NCBI GenBank assembly: GCA_018292915.2
Contig: JACVVK020000200.1
Span: 51,001-115,000, forward strand
Source of the DNA: Batillaria attramentaria
Lineage: Eukaryota; Mollusca; Gastropoda; Batillariidae
Direction: 5' to 3'
DNA length: 64,000 bases
Below are positions 22,559 through 35,816 of this stretch, in pieces (position 1 is the stretch's first letter; the number at the start of each line of letters is the position of its first letter). The position numbers were made by a program, and so were the translations under genes. A model generated the notes under the pieces. The model saw only the letters and a list, made by a program, of their open reading frames with translations, was not told the DNA's origin and did not search any database.

Positions 22559-25054
22559 TTAGAATATTTACAACTCTTTTAAGAACTGAATTAACAACAT
22601 TGAAGACTGTGTGCTGTTTTTATACATACAGCATCACTTCACTCACAACAAGATGCAACATCACTCCAGTTAACAAGGAAGAAATTATGAGATCTAAACG
22701 TACATGCAGTACACATCTTACTTGCTTTAGTTAGAACAAGACACTGGGAACAAACAGGAACAAGGACAACTAAAGCATGCATCATACGAGATGAGCCAAA
22801 CGGGAGAAAAAATATGATCCAACATTAAAAAGCTTTATGCCACTGTCTCTGTCACACTCTACCAAGTACCATTATCAAATAAAGGTCATTTCACAGTCAC
22901 ACACACACAAGCACGTGCACGCACACACATACAACCACACACACACACATAGAGAACACTTGTGAAAATGAATTTGAAAAAGAATCTACTTAAATCACAG
23001 ATATATATATATATATATATGTATATCTAACAACAGGCTTTACGAAGTGTTTTCATGTTGTGTTGCCACCACTCTGTTGAAATGATGTCTAGAGCAGAAA
23101 TACATGTACGTTCTGAAAGCCATTCCGACAGCCATGCTTGTCAGATACTGAACTTTTGTTTAAAAAATCAATCTGCAGTAAAATAAACTTTCATTTAAGA
23201 GAAAAAACAAACCAACCCAAAATACAAAAACAAACAAGAAGCAGTGATGGATCACCAACAAATAATAATTATTGACTCTTTGCATTTCTGTTCCCCCCCC
23301 TCCCCCCCCTTCTCAACTCTAATAGTTCTGTGTAACTATCAGGAGTTGTCACTAAACAATCTGAAAACACAAACTTAACAAAGAACAAATTAATGTTCTT
23401 TCCTTAGCAAAAGGACATTGTGCAGGATGAAAGATTTCTTTCATTTCATCCCTTATCCACTGTCGAAAATGATATAGACAAAGCCATTCTGCAAACCCCT
23501 ATTGTCACACAGGCGTGTACGAATGGTCAAGTTATGTATGGCACAGTTTAAACAGCCTGGAAACCATGGGGTAAAGCTGACACTTGATATCAATGTATAC
23601 ATAACGCAGAAAGTTGACCCAGCCTGGTGGTACTGAAATATGAGTGAAAACGTTTATCTCACTCTTATTACTCTTTGTGTAGATGTATTTAGTATGCAAT
23701 GGGAAGCAGTGACCTTAAGATGCACAACTATCATGTTCAAAGTGTTATAAACAGACGTGCTCTTGTGATGATCATACTGTTTGTGTGTTTTTCCCTTCTG
23801 CTGAATTCCCCGTCATTAGACAAGATTTGTGTTGTGTCTGAACACTTAGTGCTGTTGTACATGTGACTGATGAGCAAGATTTGTGTTGTGTGTGAACACT
23901 TGGTGCTGTTGTACATGTGACTGATGAGCAAGATTTGTGTTGTGTGTGAACACTTGGTGCTGTTGTACATGTGACTGATGAGCAAGATTTGTGTTGTGTG
24001 TGAACACTTGGTGCTGTTGTAGGTGTGACTGATGAGCAGACTGAACGCACCAAACTCTTCACCAAATCTATCGTTGTAAACAATCAGTGAGTAGTTGTTC
24101 ACACTAGGCAGCTGCACAGGACTTTTAGTATGCTGTCGCTACACCATGGTTTTGTGTTGCATCCCTACAAGGACGTTAGATCAGCAGATCGGAAGAAGTA
24201 ATCATAAGAAGACAAAACAAAAAAAGAAGACAAAACAGCACAGAATGCTAACATGATTGAGTACCGGTACCCTGAATACACACTGTACTAACAGTTATGT
24301 TATTTTAGAATATATATCTAGAGGGATGTCAGTAGTTGTTAAGAATAACCTTGTTTAACATGTTATATTGGGCTTAAAAGAATTAAGGTAATGATGTCAA
24401 TAGCTTGTGTTTTGTTTCCAGAAAACAGCAGAGCACTGAAAACTTTTCATGGGTCAAATGGAGGGGGATGGGGGGAGAGGGGATATCTACAGCAGAATTA
24501 CTGAATTCTCACTCATGGGACAAGCTGCAGTATATAGTGTGATTAGCGACCACTGGGAAGTCTTTAAGTCAACAACAGATAAAACTTGAAAGGGGTTCAC
24601 CTAAAAGAGTCAAATATCACAATTTAAAAAAAACAACTGTCTCAAGTTTTTAAGGAAAACAGAAAACATTCAAATAACAGTAATGAAATAAGCTCCAGGG
24701 ACTGACAGCAGAGAATTTTTTTATAACACATTATGCAGGATACCAACAGGATGTCTAAGAAATACGATGACGACTAACGAAACTATAAACTACACTCTCT
24801 CTCTCTCTCTTTCATAACTTTCTCTCAAACTGACTGATGCTGAAGAAGAGACACACAAATTCACAACAGTCAGAAAAGGGAGTGGTCTGTGAAAGAAATC
24901 ATTTCAAAAGCATTTAGATGATGAATACATTTCTCAAGTCCTCACAACCTGGTCTTCTGAAAGCACAGATGGTGAAGCTGGAAAATAATTGAAAGGTGGC
25001 TATTTTTGTCCACTTCCTGTACACAGAAAGATGATCACTGATTTCAGTTGGGGG

Positions 25055-25092
<38 letters not shown>

Positions 25093-26407
25093 TACTACTA
25101 CTTAGATGCTAATGAGAGAAAGCTGATGCCCTCCATCTTCAGTGCCTCAGTTGACTTCAGTTCAGTTCTCTTCAGTTCACGATGGCATCTCTACAATCAG
25201 ATTTATAAACATAATACACACTTTATGCCACCTCTCAGAAGCTCCCAAGCATCATCACTGAGACTGTCCTAATACAAATTTGTCTGCTTCAAAATGGCCC
25301 TGTTATGCCATTTTTTTTTTTTTTTTAACATTGCAAACTGCCTCTTTGCACACCTCAATGGCATGATGGCCAAAATGTTCTCACGCAAGCTACTAGTTGG
25401 ATTTCTCACAGCCTCTGTTCCTCCTAGGCACAGGTTCCCATACAGCTTGCCCTGCCAGCAAACGCATCAGTCAAACCCTCCTCACAGTTCTGAAGCTGTT
25501 GTGTGTACAACTTCTGTTAACTTACTGCAACAGTTGCAGCTCTTCTGTCTCTGTAACTATCCATGCTGCGGACTACAGGACTGAAAAAAAAAAAAAAAAA
25601 ATCGGTGCAGGAAGTGGCAAAGACGCTGGTCAGTGGTTGAAGTTACAGTCAGTATGACACTGTATCTACGATGCTATCTACGCTGTAGGTATTGTGGGGA
25701 GGATCTGCTTGTTCATACACACAGCAATCCTCAGTTTTGTCGTGCCGGAGTAGAGCAATGTCAGCTCCAGTCCGTGCACAAAAACAAACAAACTAATAAC
25801 ACAGACTCACTTCGCTGCACACACGAGTCAAAAACCAACATCCTCTCCAGGCATGGTGACTCAGTATCGTCCACTGAAGCATGAGGCGTCTGTACTTTGC
25901 ACTCATCTTACTGTTCTGTTTCTCTGGTGTATGTATTCACTCTTCGCTGGAATGTTTCATCATCTACCTCTGTTGTGAGGCTTGCGGACTTGACAGCACT
26001 TCTGCAACTAACATAATATGCACCATGCATCACATACACTGGCAGCGTATTCATGATCAGTATCTCAGAACCTGGACGGTTCCTGGTGGATGGTGTATCT
26101 GAAAACTGAAGAGCGAGCACTTCAGAGCTGAGTTAATCCCAAACCACACACTCTACCTAATCACACAGTTGTCAATCACTGCTGGTCTCTCATCTCTTGT
26201 GACAGGAGTGGCGCTGCTATTTCTCTTGTCAGTCCCATTACTGTAGTCGGGTAAATGGTGGCCGCTCCCCAATGGGGACTGTGTGTGCATCGTCATTTGT
26301 ACCACACCACAGTCTTTTCTTTCCCCTGCACGCATGGTCATTTTGGAGTGTACTTGTGATTCATTCAACAGACCGATGTAATGCGATCCTCAACATGGTC
26401 CTGAACT
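21393..26407. other. Non-coding region downstream of ATF2, probably including its 3' UTR
   Basis: About 5 kb without supported ORFs, rich in short AT and (CA)n tracts ((CA)n 22523-22554; (AT)n near 23001). TTTATT, read AATAAA on the minus strand, occurs at 21900-21905 and could be an ATF2 polyadenylation signal. The extent of the 3' UTR cannot be set from sequence. Confidence 0.4.
23821..24036. repeat. 54-bp minisatellite, four copies
   Basis: CAAGATTTGTGTTGTG recurs at 23821, 23875, 23929 and 23983, an exact 54-bp period. It stays open on the minus strand only because 54 is a multiple of 3. Confidence 0.95.
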
Positions 26408-29326
26408 TCACTTCCTGCTTGTTGCGCAATCACGTGACAGTTCACCACTGGCATCGTCTCTCTCACAGAAACGGCAACAGAAATACGTCCGATGCCAGTA
26501 GTGTGTGCGAGCCGTAAAACTGCCATGTGTCATCCCTGTAGCATTGTCACAGCCAGCAATGTCTAAAACCTCCTCACTGCTGTATGTCTGAAGGCGGTGA
26601 CGGGACAACTTGTGAACTGTCTGTTATCACTGAAAGGTTTGGAACTTGCTGGTTGCCCACGGAAACGGCGGTGTTTCCACTCACCCCCACCAGCTGTGCG
26701 ACTTCGAATGGCACGCTTGACGCCGACTCCACCATAGAAACTGGAACAGAAGAAAGTGTACCCTGTTTGTGTATTTGCCATTGTCAATCTGACACTTTCT
26801 TCTTGCTGTGCTTACTGTACACAACTCAAAGTAAAATGTAACATGTATAAATACACTACACTTGTCCTTGTACACACGCACGCACGCATGCACACAAACG
26901 CTCTCGCACACACACACACGCACGTGCGCGCGCGCACCCCCCCCCCCCCAAAGGACCTTTCTGGATCCTTTAGTAACTGTTGCTAGGACCAACAAGCGTC
27001 ACTGCTTCGTTCCCTTGTATGCTACATTAATAGTACCAATTTAGCAGACACGTTAGATACAAAGCATTCACAAAATGGACTTTACGAAAGAGGAGGATGT
27101 GGTTCAAACTAGGGACTGTTGTGCACGGCACCTCATATGGAGAGTAGTCGGCATGAGGGGGAAGGGGAGTAGGGGATGGAAAGACAGGCAGGTTGATGCG
27201 CGAGAGCAGACCAGGCTCGTTGGGTCAGACCAGCCACATACACATAAGCAACAATTGTTATTTTCGTTGTCGCGTGAAAGCTCGTTCTGCTTCTCAACCT
27301 CAGCAAAGTTCTTTCTGGTTGGCCAAGGGCAAGTGGCGAGTACAGGCAAGACTCACTTGTGTGGAGGGCTAACTGTCCCTGTGACTTTTGCTGTAGTGTG
27401 ATGGGGCAGTCCTGGTGTGCCAGTAGTAGCGTCTTCAGCTGCGCCACCTCTCCTCTCAACAAACTGACTTCACTCTGACAACAGACGTAATGTACGCTCA
27501 GTAAAACATCTAGCTGTCAGTGAGCAGAGCTTTGAAAATCGTCAGTGTGAAAAAAAAAGAAGAAGAAGAAGAAAAAAAGATGAAGGAAAAAAAAGAAGAA
27601 GAAAAAAAAAAAAAGAGCAAGAAGAAGAAGAAAAAAAGAACAAGAAAAAAAAAGAAGACGAAGAAGAAGAAAAAAAAGAAGAAGAAGAAGAAGAAAAAAA
27701 TAGAAGCCCAAAACACATTTTTGCCAAAATTTTCAGATAAAGAATGAATTTTTGTCTGTTGACCTCTAAGCGCATTTGAACTTTTCTGGTATTCTGACCT
27801 TTCTCTGAAACACTAGTCGTCTTTTCAAAATCAACCTCTGGTACAGAACAAGTTACTTTTGGCAAGGCATGTGCTGTTCTGGCTTTAACTCCTGTCACTT
27901 GTCATTACATTTCTCACTAGAAGCTTCCCACAAACTAAAAAAAAAAAAAAAAAAAAGTCACACTATTCTACGAATACAAGCAAGTCATCCAACCATAGGA
28001 TAGGATGCTGCTGCACACTGAGCTGCCGTGAAACCTAGAACTACACCCAACTTCCAGGGATCTTCTCACATGCAGCAAGGTACCAACGGCCAAACAGATG
28101 CACCAACTAGACTGAAACAAATCTCAAACAATGTGGATTTTTCAAACTCATGGATGACTCTTTTTCAAAAAGTGTTTTGGGCTTGTAAAAATATGGAATT
28201 TTGCCTCCATCAGTGGGTAATGTCAATCGTGTGTATGTAAGGTTTGTCATGCCACGGTCATGTTACCTGCAACCTGTTGTTGGTGTTCTGTAGTTCCTCC
28301 GCTTTCTTTTCTAAATTGCTGATCCAGTGTTTGCGCTTCTGTCGACACCTTGCTGCCGCTGCCCTGTAAAACAAACACGCATGACGTGACAGTCGACTGT
28401 GGAACAACATGGACATAAAAACATGGACACTCGCTGTACAGAGAGCTCTTCTGCTTTGAGAACAACATAATGACTGGCTAGTAAAGTAAACCTACAGCAC
28501 AAAAACAGTTTTGTGCAAAGCTCTGGCTCCCCACACTCAAATGTTGACTTATCATGTGACTGTATCAGTCACACGGGTTAGAATTTTGACAGGACTGTGA
28601 AGAAAGACACATAAAAACAGTAAGTGCATAAGATCCTACGAGTTCACAACTCACCTATTTCTCTCCAGGAATTTTCTCCTCCTCTCATCTGGGTCCTCCG
28701 AGTCGCTAGAACCGCCTTTATGCCGTTTGCTGTGTGACCATACCAAACGAAAGAAATGTTACGGTGAATCATATCACTTATCAGGACATCAGATCACGAT
28801 CTTCAACAGGCACTATGTCAATTGCAGGAGTGATGAACAAAAGAAAACTGAGGCATTAGGTTGAAGTGAATCTCAAATATCAGAAAATTAGATTTAGATC
28901 ATGCTTTTGTCACTGGCTGATTTACAATTCAAAATGAAACCGAAGCATCAGGGTGAACTGTGACACCACGGCTCGGCTTTTTAATTTTTTTTTTCCACAG
29001 ATTTTTTAAAAAACTGCAGATATTTACTATTTACCCCACTATCTGTACAATTTTCCCGTTCTAAGATAAAACAAAAGTCTGATGTCAACCTGTGCCCACA
29101 TAACTCTACTGACACAATTTCTCTCACAATCTAGTCAACACACACACACAACAATGTCAGAAACCTTGAGGGTTCGTATGAAGGATCAAAAGAGTCTGGC
29201 AAGATGACTTCCATTTTGGGAGATTCCATCCGCACCATCACCGGGGAGACCTGTGAGTGCACCATTGGCATGACAACACTGTGGTCCGTCCTGTTGGAGG
29301 AGGAACTGACCACACCCTGTTGTTGT

Positions 29327-29376
<50 letters not shown>

Positions 29377-32300
29377 CTGTTGTTGTTGTTGCTGGGCTGC
29401 TTGAAGAGTTTGTTTTAACCTCTGAAATAATACGATGACGTCAGGATAGGTACTGTCTTTTTCTCGTCTTTCATAAAATCATGGAACTTGATGGAAACTG
29501 CAGGTTCAGACTTCATTTAATACTGCGGACAGGAGACACATACTTTTTGCTGGCCGCCACAGAACATACATAACGATTCACTTAAACCAGCATGATGCCA
29601 CACTAACATAATCAAGTGAAAATCCGAGGTGCATAAAGCTAAAATCCACCAAAAAAATGGGCAATTCTGAGACCATGAAATTTAAGTCGGTATTAACAGG
29701 TGTACGGTCATCATTTTTTGTCATTATTTCAGTTTCTTTTCCAAGAGTAATGAGAAGCATTTTTTCACACGGAATCTTGCAATTTCGCTATAATAACTGA
29801 TAACTATTAACTGTGTATTGTGTGGGCGCTTTTTCCCCAATTTCTTGAATTGACTCACAGCGACGCGAGCTGAACCCAACATGCAAGCTAACATGAATCA
29901 TATGCATTGTCTCACACACTGGACATGAACACACTACAATCAGGTGGTGCAAAGGGTCAGCTCATCTATTTAGGTTTCAGACTTTAGAATTGCATTTTAT
30001 TAAAATTTTTGTGGGCTGAACAGTTCAAAAGCAGAGGGAAAGGAAGCCAGAGAGAACCCCCGACCATCGGCCCAAACGAATGTAAATAGGTACATGTATA
30101 ACAAGAGATAATTAAAGTACTGGTTTATTTTATCAATATAAAGTTTCAGGAATTTGATGGCACACTGAGGGCAAGTTCACCTTTAGGTGACAGCTCAAAA
30201 TAACACCTGTGTCATTCTATGACATTCCCCTTGCAAGTCCATTTGACGTCACTCTACCTGTTTTAGTGCCATTGTTGAAGTTGACGTCGCCGGGGCTGAT
30301 GTGGTGACGACCTGCCGGACAGCCAGCTTGGTGGGCTGTGTGGGTTGAGCTGGGGACGTCTGTTGTGGTTGTGGTTGTGGCTGCTGTTGTACCTGGTCCC
30401 CGGAGCCCGCGGGGAGGACAGTGCTGATAGTGGCAGGAATGTGAACAGGGACTGTCTGGCCGGTTGGGAGTTGGAGATACACCTGCATAGAACAAATTAA
30501 AATGCAACCGGAGTGCTTGAGGTTGTCCACTGAGAATCTGAAAGCATGCAATCAGTGCATTAACACAATACAGCTTTGGTTAAAATGCAACAGTGGTGCT
30601 ATTTCTAGCACTGGGGGTAGCCAAGCGCCATGAAAAAAAAAGAAAAGAAGAAGAATAAAGCCATCAACACTTTCTTCATCACACAGAGGCCTTCAGAGCA
30701 CCACTTCCTTGTAATTGGCAGTGACCGGATTTCCAGTTCACATGCTGACCAAATACTGCTATGATGTTTCAACATCGTAACCGAAAAGCACAATGACAAC
30801 AACCCAAAAATTAAACACTAGAGCTGACAAGACTGGTGTACCTGCATTGTACAGGCCTGCTGTGATGGGGACGGCGATGTTGTCTGTTGCGGTGACGTGG
30901 CTGCCAGTATCTGCTGCGTCACCATAGTCTGCTGTGGAGCCGATGCTGGCGGACTTAGGATGATTTGTGTGGGGCTGGATTTCGACCTACGGCAAGAACA
31001 GCTGCTTATTAAAAGTTGTGGTTGTTGAACTAGCATGTGAAATATACAATTACTCACGGAAAAAAAAATTCTGTCTGCACTGTCATTTTTGCTTCCACAC
31101 ACCACACACAATTATTCATCATCGTAATGTACCCTCACCTTGATTCGACAGGCATTAGTCACCACATATGCACATGTATATATCCAAGTGGGAAATAACC
31201 CCACTTCAAAATATTTACCCCCCCCCCCCCCCTCTGCTCTGGAATGGTTAAGATAAACTGCTCCCGAAAACAGCATAGCTGTTGATGTCATAAGCTTGAG
31301 TTAAAGTCTGCCGGGGACTTTGATGAAATTTCTGATCATTACCAAATTGAGAAATAACGGAACAAGTGTGGACTCCGCCTTCTTACCCAGGCAGTGACGA
31401 TGAAACAGCCTGTGTCACTACAACTTCTTTCACGGCCGGAACAGCTGACGGTGTCGTTTTTGACGGAGATTGTGTGCTGTCTGCTATTGAGATCACTCTG
31501 TTGCCCTCATCTTCTTCTGCTGTAGTTGATGAGGGTTGCATGGCAATGATCTTTTCCCCTGCCCTACGACCTGAAAGGTCAAGGGCAAAGGCCTCGCTTG
31601 GCAGCAGGATTGAATCCTGTTTGCTGAGGAGGGCCGCCGCGGAAGCCGACGTGGAGGTAGGAGATTGGACGGCCTTGACCAGGTCGCTAAGAAACAAACT
31701 GCCGGGCGCCTTGTCATTGATGGGCGGAGGGACGGGTGTGTTGAGTTCGTTTGACTGAGGTCCTGGCAGGGGTACGCCCTGAAAGAAAACACACACACAC
31801 ACAAATGACACCATTAACCATGGACAAAATCACACATGAAAACAAAAATCTTGTCATTACCATAATTCATGTAGATAACACTGTCATGGTGTTTAGTCTG
31901 TGATAAACATCTTCACATTTGTTTTTCTTTGATAACTGTGATATTCCCTTCGAGTGAATATACATTTACAAAAAAAATGTTACTGTTAAACTGAGTATTT
32001 TAAAACCTCCTTTGCAGTAAACTCATCATGACAACCCTGTGTTACTGTCATTCTAAGAATTTTGACAGTACGGGTCTGTGAATATCTAAGCCCTAACTTG
32101 ACTGGCACCTACATCAGCATCCGAAGCTTTCTTGAACGCCTCTTCAAATGGGTTTTTGCTGAGCTCCTGGAACAACCCAATCTCCTCGCAATTCTTTAAA
32201 AACTTGGTTGGTGTTGGTGTTTGATCTGCAACATACAAGAGGAAATGAACGATTTCGATCACTTTCTAAATATGTTATTAACAACATTATGCCATCATCC

Positions 32301-34604
32301 TGCCATGCATATCTCCACTTTTAAATAATAATAATAGGTCTTATACCGGCCCCCGTAGTGTAGTGGTTAGCACTTCGGATCATGGACCGGGAGACCCGGG
32401 TTCGAATCCCAGCCGAGGCAAGCGGGATTTTTCCTACCTAGGTCGGCTCCTACCCAGAGCGGGTGTGCTATGGGCCCAATGGGGAGGCTGTTGCCACACA
32501 GCCGAGCTTCACTCACTTCACGGGTGCGACTTTGGGGGTGCTTCCCTTGGTATGACACGTCTTATGATGTGGATGATTACACGGCCGGCACCGCAGGTGC
32601 CGTAGTTCCCGGGCCTGGTTAATGCCGGGATATTTATGACAGGAAGCGTGGAATGCGGCCCTGTCCCGCAGTCCCAAACCACATGGACCTCCATAGCATC
32701 ATCTTACTATCATCCTCATCTCCATCATCATGCATAATAAAAATTGTCCCAGCTTCCGAGTCCTCCGTGGGTTCCACCCATGACCTGGGAGGAACACCAC
32801 TGGAGCTGGCGAAGAGTTGGGGCAGCAAAAAAAAATAAAAAAAATAGGTCTTATAAAGCACTAACAGTCTGCTCAAAGAACACTCAGTGCGCTACACACA
32901 CACACATTCTCACGCATACATGAAACATGAAACACTTAGTGTGTGTGTGTGTGTGTGAGGGGGGGGGGGGTAGAAGATACTACAGATCATATGCTATCTT
33001 GAATAGGTGAGTCTTTGGTTTTGAACTAAACTGTGGGAGTGTCTTGGTGTTCCTAACGGAGGGAGGCAGAGAATTCCATACCTGGGGGGCACAGAAACTG
33101 AAAGAGCGCTCACTGAAAGTTTTGAGATTGAACTTGGGAACTTTCAGGAGCTTTTCTGATGAGGAGTGGAGAGTACGAGATGGTTCATAAGTGGTAAGCT
33201 GTCAGAAAGATACTGTGGAAGGGACTGCTAAAAATGACGGAAAGACAGTGTTTCGAAAATGTCACACAATGTGTGCAGTATAAAATATACTACTATACAG
33301 TAAAGGCGATAAAGGAAACAGCATCAGCCTAGTGGACTGTGTACTTAATAAATAAACAGAAAGAGTCTATATTAATGCTTTGATGCTCAAAAAACGTCGC
33401 TTGTCTCCTCAAGATGGCTTAAAGGTAACTGGAAGGTATATGCTACATTCAAGTCAAGTCAAGTCAAGTCAAAACACTTAATTTATCCCACAAGGGGCAA
33501 TTCATCTTCGGACGGGCTCAATAACTCATTATGACAAAATATTATAAAAGATATAAGAGCATATTAAAATCAAATAATTTATATAAAAAAAAAGTTCAGA
33601 TTATTAACCATAACACACACAACTAATACTTCATTGTAATTATCACACTTATTCAACAGCAGCAACACACACACACACACACACACATTTACTTGCTATA
33701 CATGTACTTGTAGATCATTTTCAAAGAAAGACACAGATCTCTATGGACAACAAGTGGCAGTTCAGAGCCAGCTTTCGCCAGCTCATCTATCACAGTGTCT
33801 AGTGCTTGCAGCCTTCAAACATGCCTACAACGCCTGGACCATCACACTGATCGCATTAAAATTCTGCCAGCCTGCACTCTCCTGCAAAGCCGCCTTCATC
33901 AGAAAATCAAACTGCTATCAGCGAAAACGAAGTTGGTTGTCCCCCCCCCCCCCCCCCCACAACACACACATACTCCCTTGACCACTCATGTTCTGTTAAT
34001 AGCACTGCAGACAGTACACCCTGGTAACCTTGACATCGCACATAAACAGAGAAACGGTCAGAATGTGCGCACATGTCTCTGCTTACAGCACTGGCCACAG
34101 CCGTCTATCGTACTAGGCGGCAAATCTGTTTTCGCAGCCAGTGATATGGACTGAGATTGTTTCAGCATTTGGAGACAGGGAGGGGCAGAAATAGAAACTG
34201 CGAAACAAAACAAGAAATAAATGCAGTTTTCATGAGTCGGTTTTGTTTTATTCCAACCGATACATTTCACCAATAGGACATTTCCCCCCCCCCCCCCCCA
34301 ACATTTCCATTTTCAAATTGATTTACCAGATGTAGTCGGTAGAAATGTTCACTGCAATCCACAACTACAAAATCCACTTACCCAGGAAGACAGTGAAAAA
34401 CATGTTACTCACCAAGAAAGTGATGAGCAGGTGAGCTGCTGTGGCTGCCCATGTTTAAGGCCAAGGACATCTCATGTTTCTTCATGTGGACATTCAGGTG
34501 ATCCTCATTTGTGAAGCGCTGGAGACAGAAAATAAAACTGACAGGAGCTGGACATGACATACTTAATAATAATATTACAGATGTTGGACTTAAGGCAACA
34601 GCAA

Positions 34605-34668
<64 letters not shown>

Positions 34669-35674
34669 TGTGTGTGTGTGTGCGTGTGTGTGTGCGGGCT
34701 TTCCCCCTCACCACAGACCAGAAAAGTCTGTTGTGTCAACACACACACAGCTTTGTCCATTCGATCAAGCTGATCTCAAACTTTACTTCCACAGGTAAAA
34801 GTTAGGGTTAGATGGGATACCATAAACAAACAGCTGCTAATATTTTTGTTTGCACTGAGCTCTAGACTGCTTTGACTTGTAGTTGTGCAACTCACCATCC
34901 CACATCCCATGGTGGAACAGACAAAGGGCTTGTCATCGTCCACATCACACATGGTTGTGGTCTGCACAAGCTTTTCAGCAAGCTTGAAATTTCCTGCAAA
35001 ATTCAGAACATTGTTTTTAACAAGTGACCATTGTGGCTGATGGAATTTACTTTCAACGGGCCTACCGTTAAATGGTGAAAGGGCCTAAGTGCTTCTCAAA
35101 TCCGTTGCACTTAGGTGCAGCCTCAAGTTGGATGGTCCATAAACGATGTAAACAATGTCGATTACTGTGACTGCACAATTCTCTGATGTACCAGTTCACG
35201 TAATTTCTATTAAACCTCTGATGATGAGATGTTCACAGTATATATCCTAGGCCGCCATTTATAGTCCTAATGCAGCTGCTGAGAATCTGGCTGCAGAACA
35301 ATGTCCGTGCAAAACCACTTCCCCACAAGACGATAATCAGCTGACTTGACAATCTTCAATTCGTCGGTTCATGGTTGTGGTTACTGATTACTTCCGAATT
35401 CAGCATTCAGTCAAAACCAAAGCATGCAAATCGTGTTGCATAAAGAGCCTATAAGCATTCAGCTAATCTTGCACTTCCAAAAAAACTTTAATAACTGTCG
35501 CCAAGTGTAAATTCCGATCATGCCACAGCTTAATAATTTGCCACCTCAACTGACATTTTCGCTGACACCCATTTCCGCGTTGACCACTCAAAACGTTCTT
35601 TATTTTCCCCCACGTATCAAATCGTGGTAAAAACGGACACAAAGGCAAACCAAACTGTTACCTCTACCAAGCAT
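26408..35674 (-). CDS. ATF2: ATF2/ATF7/CREB5-type bZIP transcription factor (13 coding exons)
   Basis: Stress- and MAPK-responsive nuclear factor that binds CRE sites as a bZIP dimer. Exons on the minus strand: 35674-35662, 34993-34896, 34518-34413, 32225-32113, 31778-31387, 30986-30842, 30482-30258, 29421-29165, 28729-28655, 28363-28267, 27474-27357, 26740-26685, 26587-26408. Phases agree throughout, giving 624 aa against about 500 in human ATF2. Visible: GNFKLAEK near the N-terminus (like the human FKLHV); a C2H2 finger with C30, C35, H48, H52; DQTPTPTKFLKNCEE with T75 and T77 matching the JNK/p38 targets T69/T71; a QLPTGQTVPVHIPA block; Q26 (374-399); basic region RRRKFLERNRAAAARCRQKR; a leucine zipper from NLEKKAEEL to LLLAHQDC. 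The last two exons fit by splice sites and phase only, so the C-terminus is uncertain. The start uses a 13-nt first coding exon whose phase fits. ATF7 or CREB5 orthology is not excluded. Confidence 0.92.
27549..27706 (-). repeat. ~158-bp purine tract (GAA/A-rich) in the ATF2 zipper intron
   Basis: Almost pure A/G on the plus strand, hence a long C/T tract in the ATF2 transcript. It begins about 75 nt upstream of the acceptor of the exon at 27474-27357, which codes the second half of the leucine zipper. Confidence 0.9.
29317..29394 (-). repeat. ATF2: In-frame CAG/CAA repeat encoding 26 glutamines in ATF2
   Basis: Uninterrupted Gln codons on the minus strand, mixing CAG and CAA. It lies between RLKQTLQAA and GVVSSSSN, upstream of the bZIP. 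RLKAALTQQ at the matching place in human ATF2 has no long tract. The repeat is likely length-variable. Confidence 0.93.
29820..30082 (-). mobile_element. SINE family C copy, minus strand, in an ATF2 intron
   Basis: Reverse-complement matches to the family C middle and tail: GGTTCTCTCTGGC, ATGTTCAGCCCAC-like block, GCATTTT, GGGTTCAGCTCGCGTCGC. The head is missing. Confidence 0.75.
32346..32842 (+). mobile_element. Full-length SINE family B copy with 13-bp target-site duplication
   Basis: Complete head, body and A-rich tail in an ATF2 intron. AATAGGTCTTATA flanks it at 32333-32345 and 32843-32855, fixing the family boundaries at about 497 bp. Confidence 0.95.
32856..33260. repeat. Probable dispersed repeat of unknown class
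   Basis: AAAGCACTAAC... through GGGAGGCAGAGAATTCCA...GAGCGCTCACTGAAAG has the same general style as the block at 63709-64000 (short-period AT start, GCGC motif, then an AGACTG/TTTTGAA-type body). The family is not identified. Confidence 0.35.
34606..34700. repeat. (TG)n microsatellite with GC interruptions
   Basis: About 95 bp of TG repeats in an ATF2 intron, roughly 90 bp from the exon at 34518-34413. Confidence 0.95.
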
Positions 35675-35790
35675 AAGAAAACCTTTCCCTAAATTTGGCA
35701 AATAATTCCACAAACAATGACAAACCTGGTGCAGTGTTTGGAGAGCCTCAGTTATCGCGATCGACTCCTTCACAAGTTAGGCAGAGGGCG

Positions 35791-35816
35791 CTCCGGAAAA
35801 CTTTCTGCTTCCGGGT
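35791..35816. promoter_or_regulatory. Paired ETS-type motifs upstream of ATF2
   Basis: CCGGAA at 35793-35798 and CTTCCGG at 35808-35814 face each other about 120-140 bp upstream of the ATF2 ATG. ETS sites are typical of TATA-less housekeeping promoters. No TATA box is evident. Confidence 0.35.

Noticed and set aside
23737..24117. 126-aa minus-strand ORF
   Set aside because: A product of the 54-bp minisatellite.
27510..27898. Phe/Ser-rich or Lys/Glu-rich ORFs
   Set aside because: Translation of a purine tract in an ATF2 intron.
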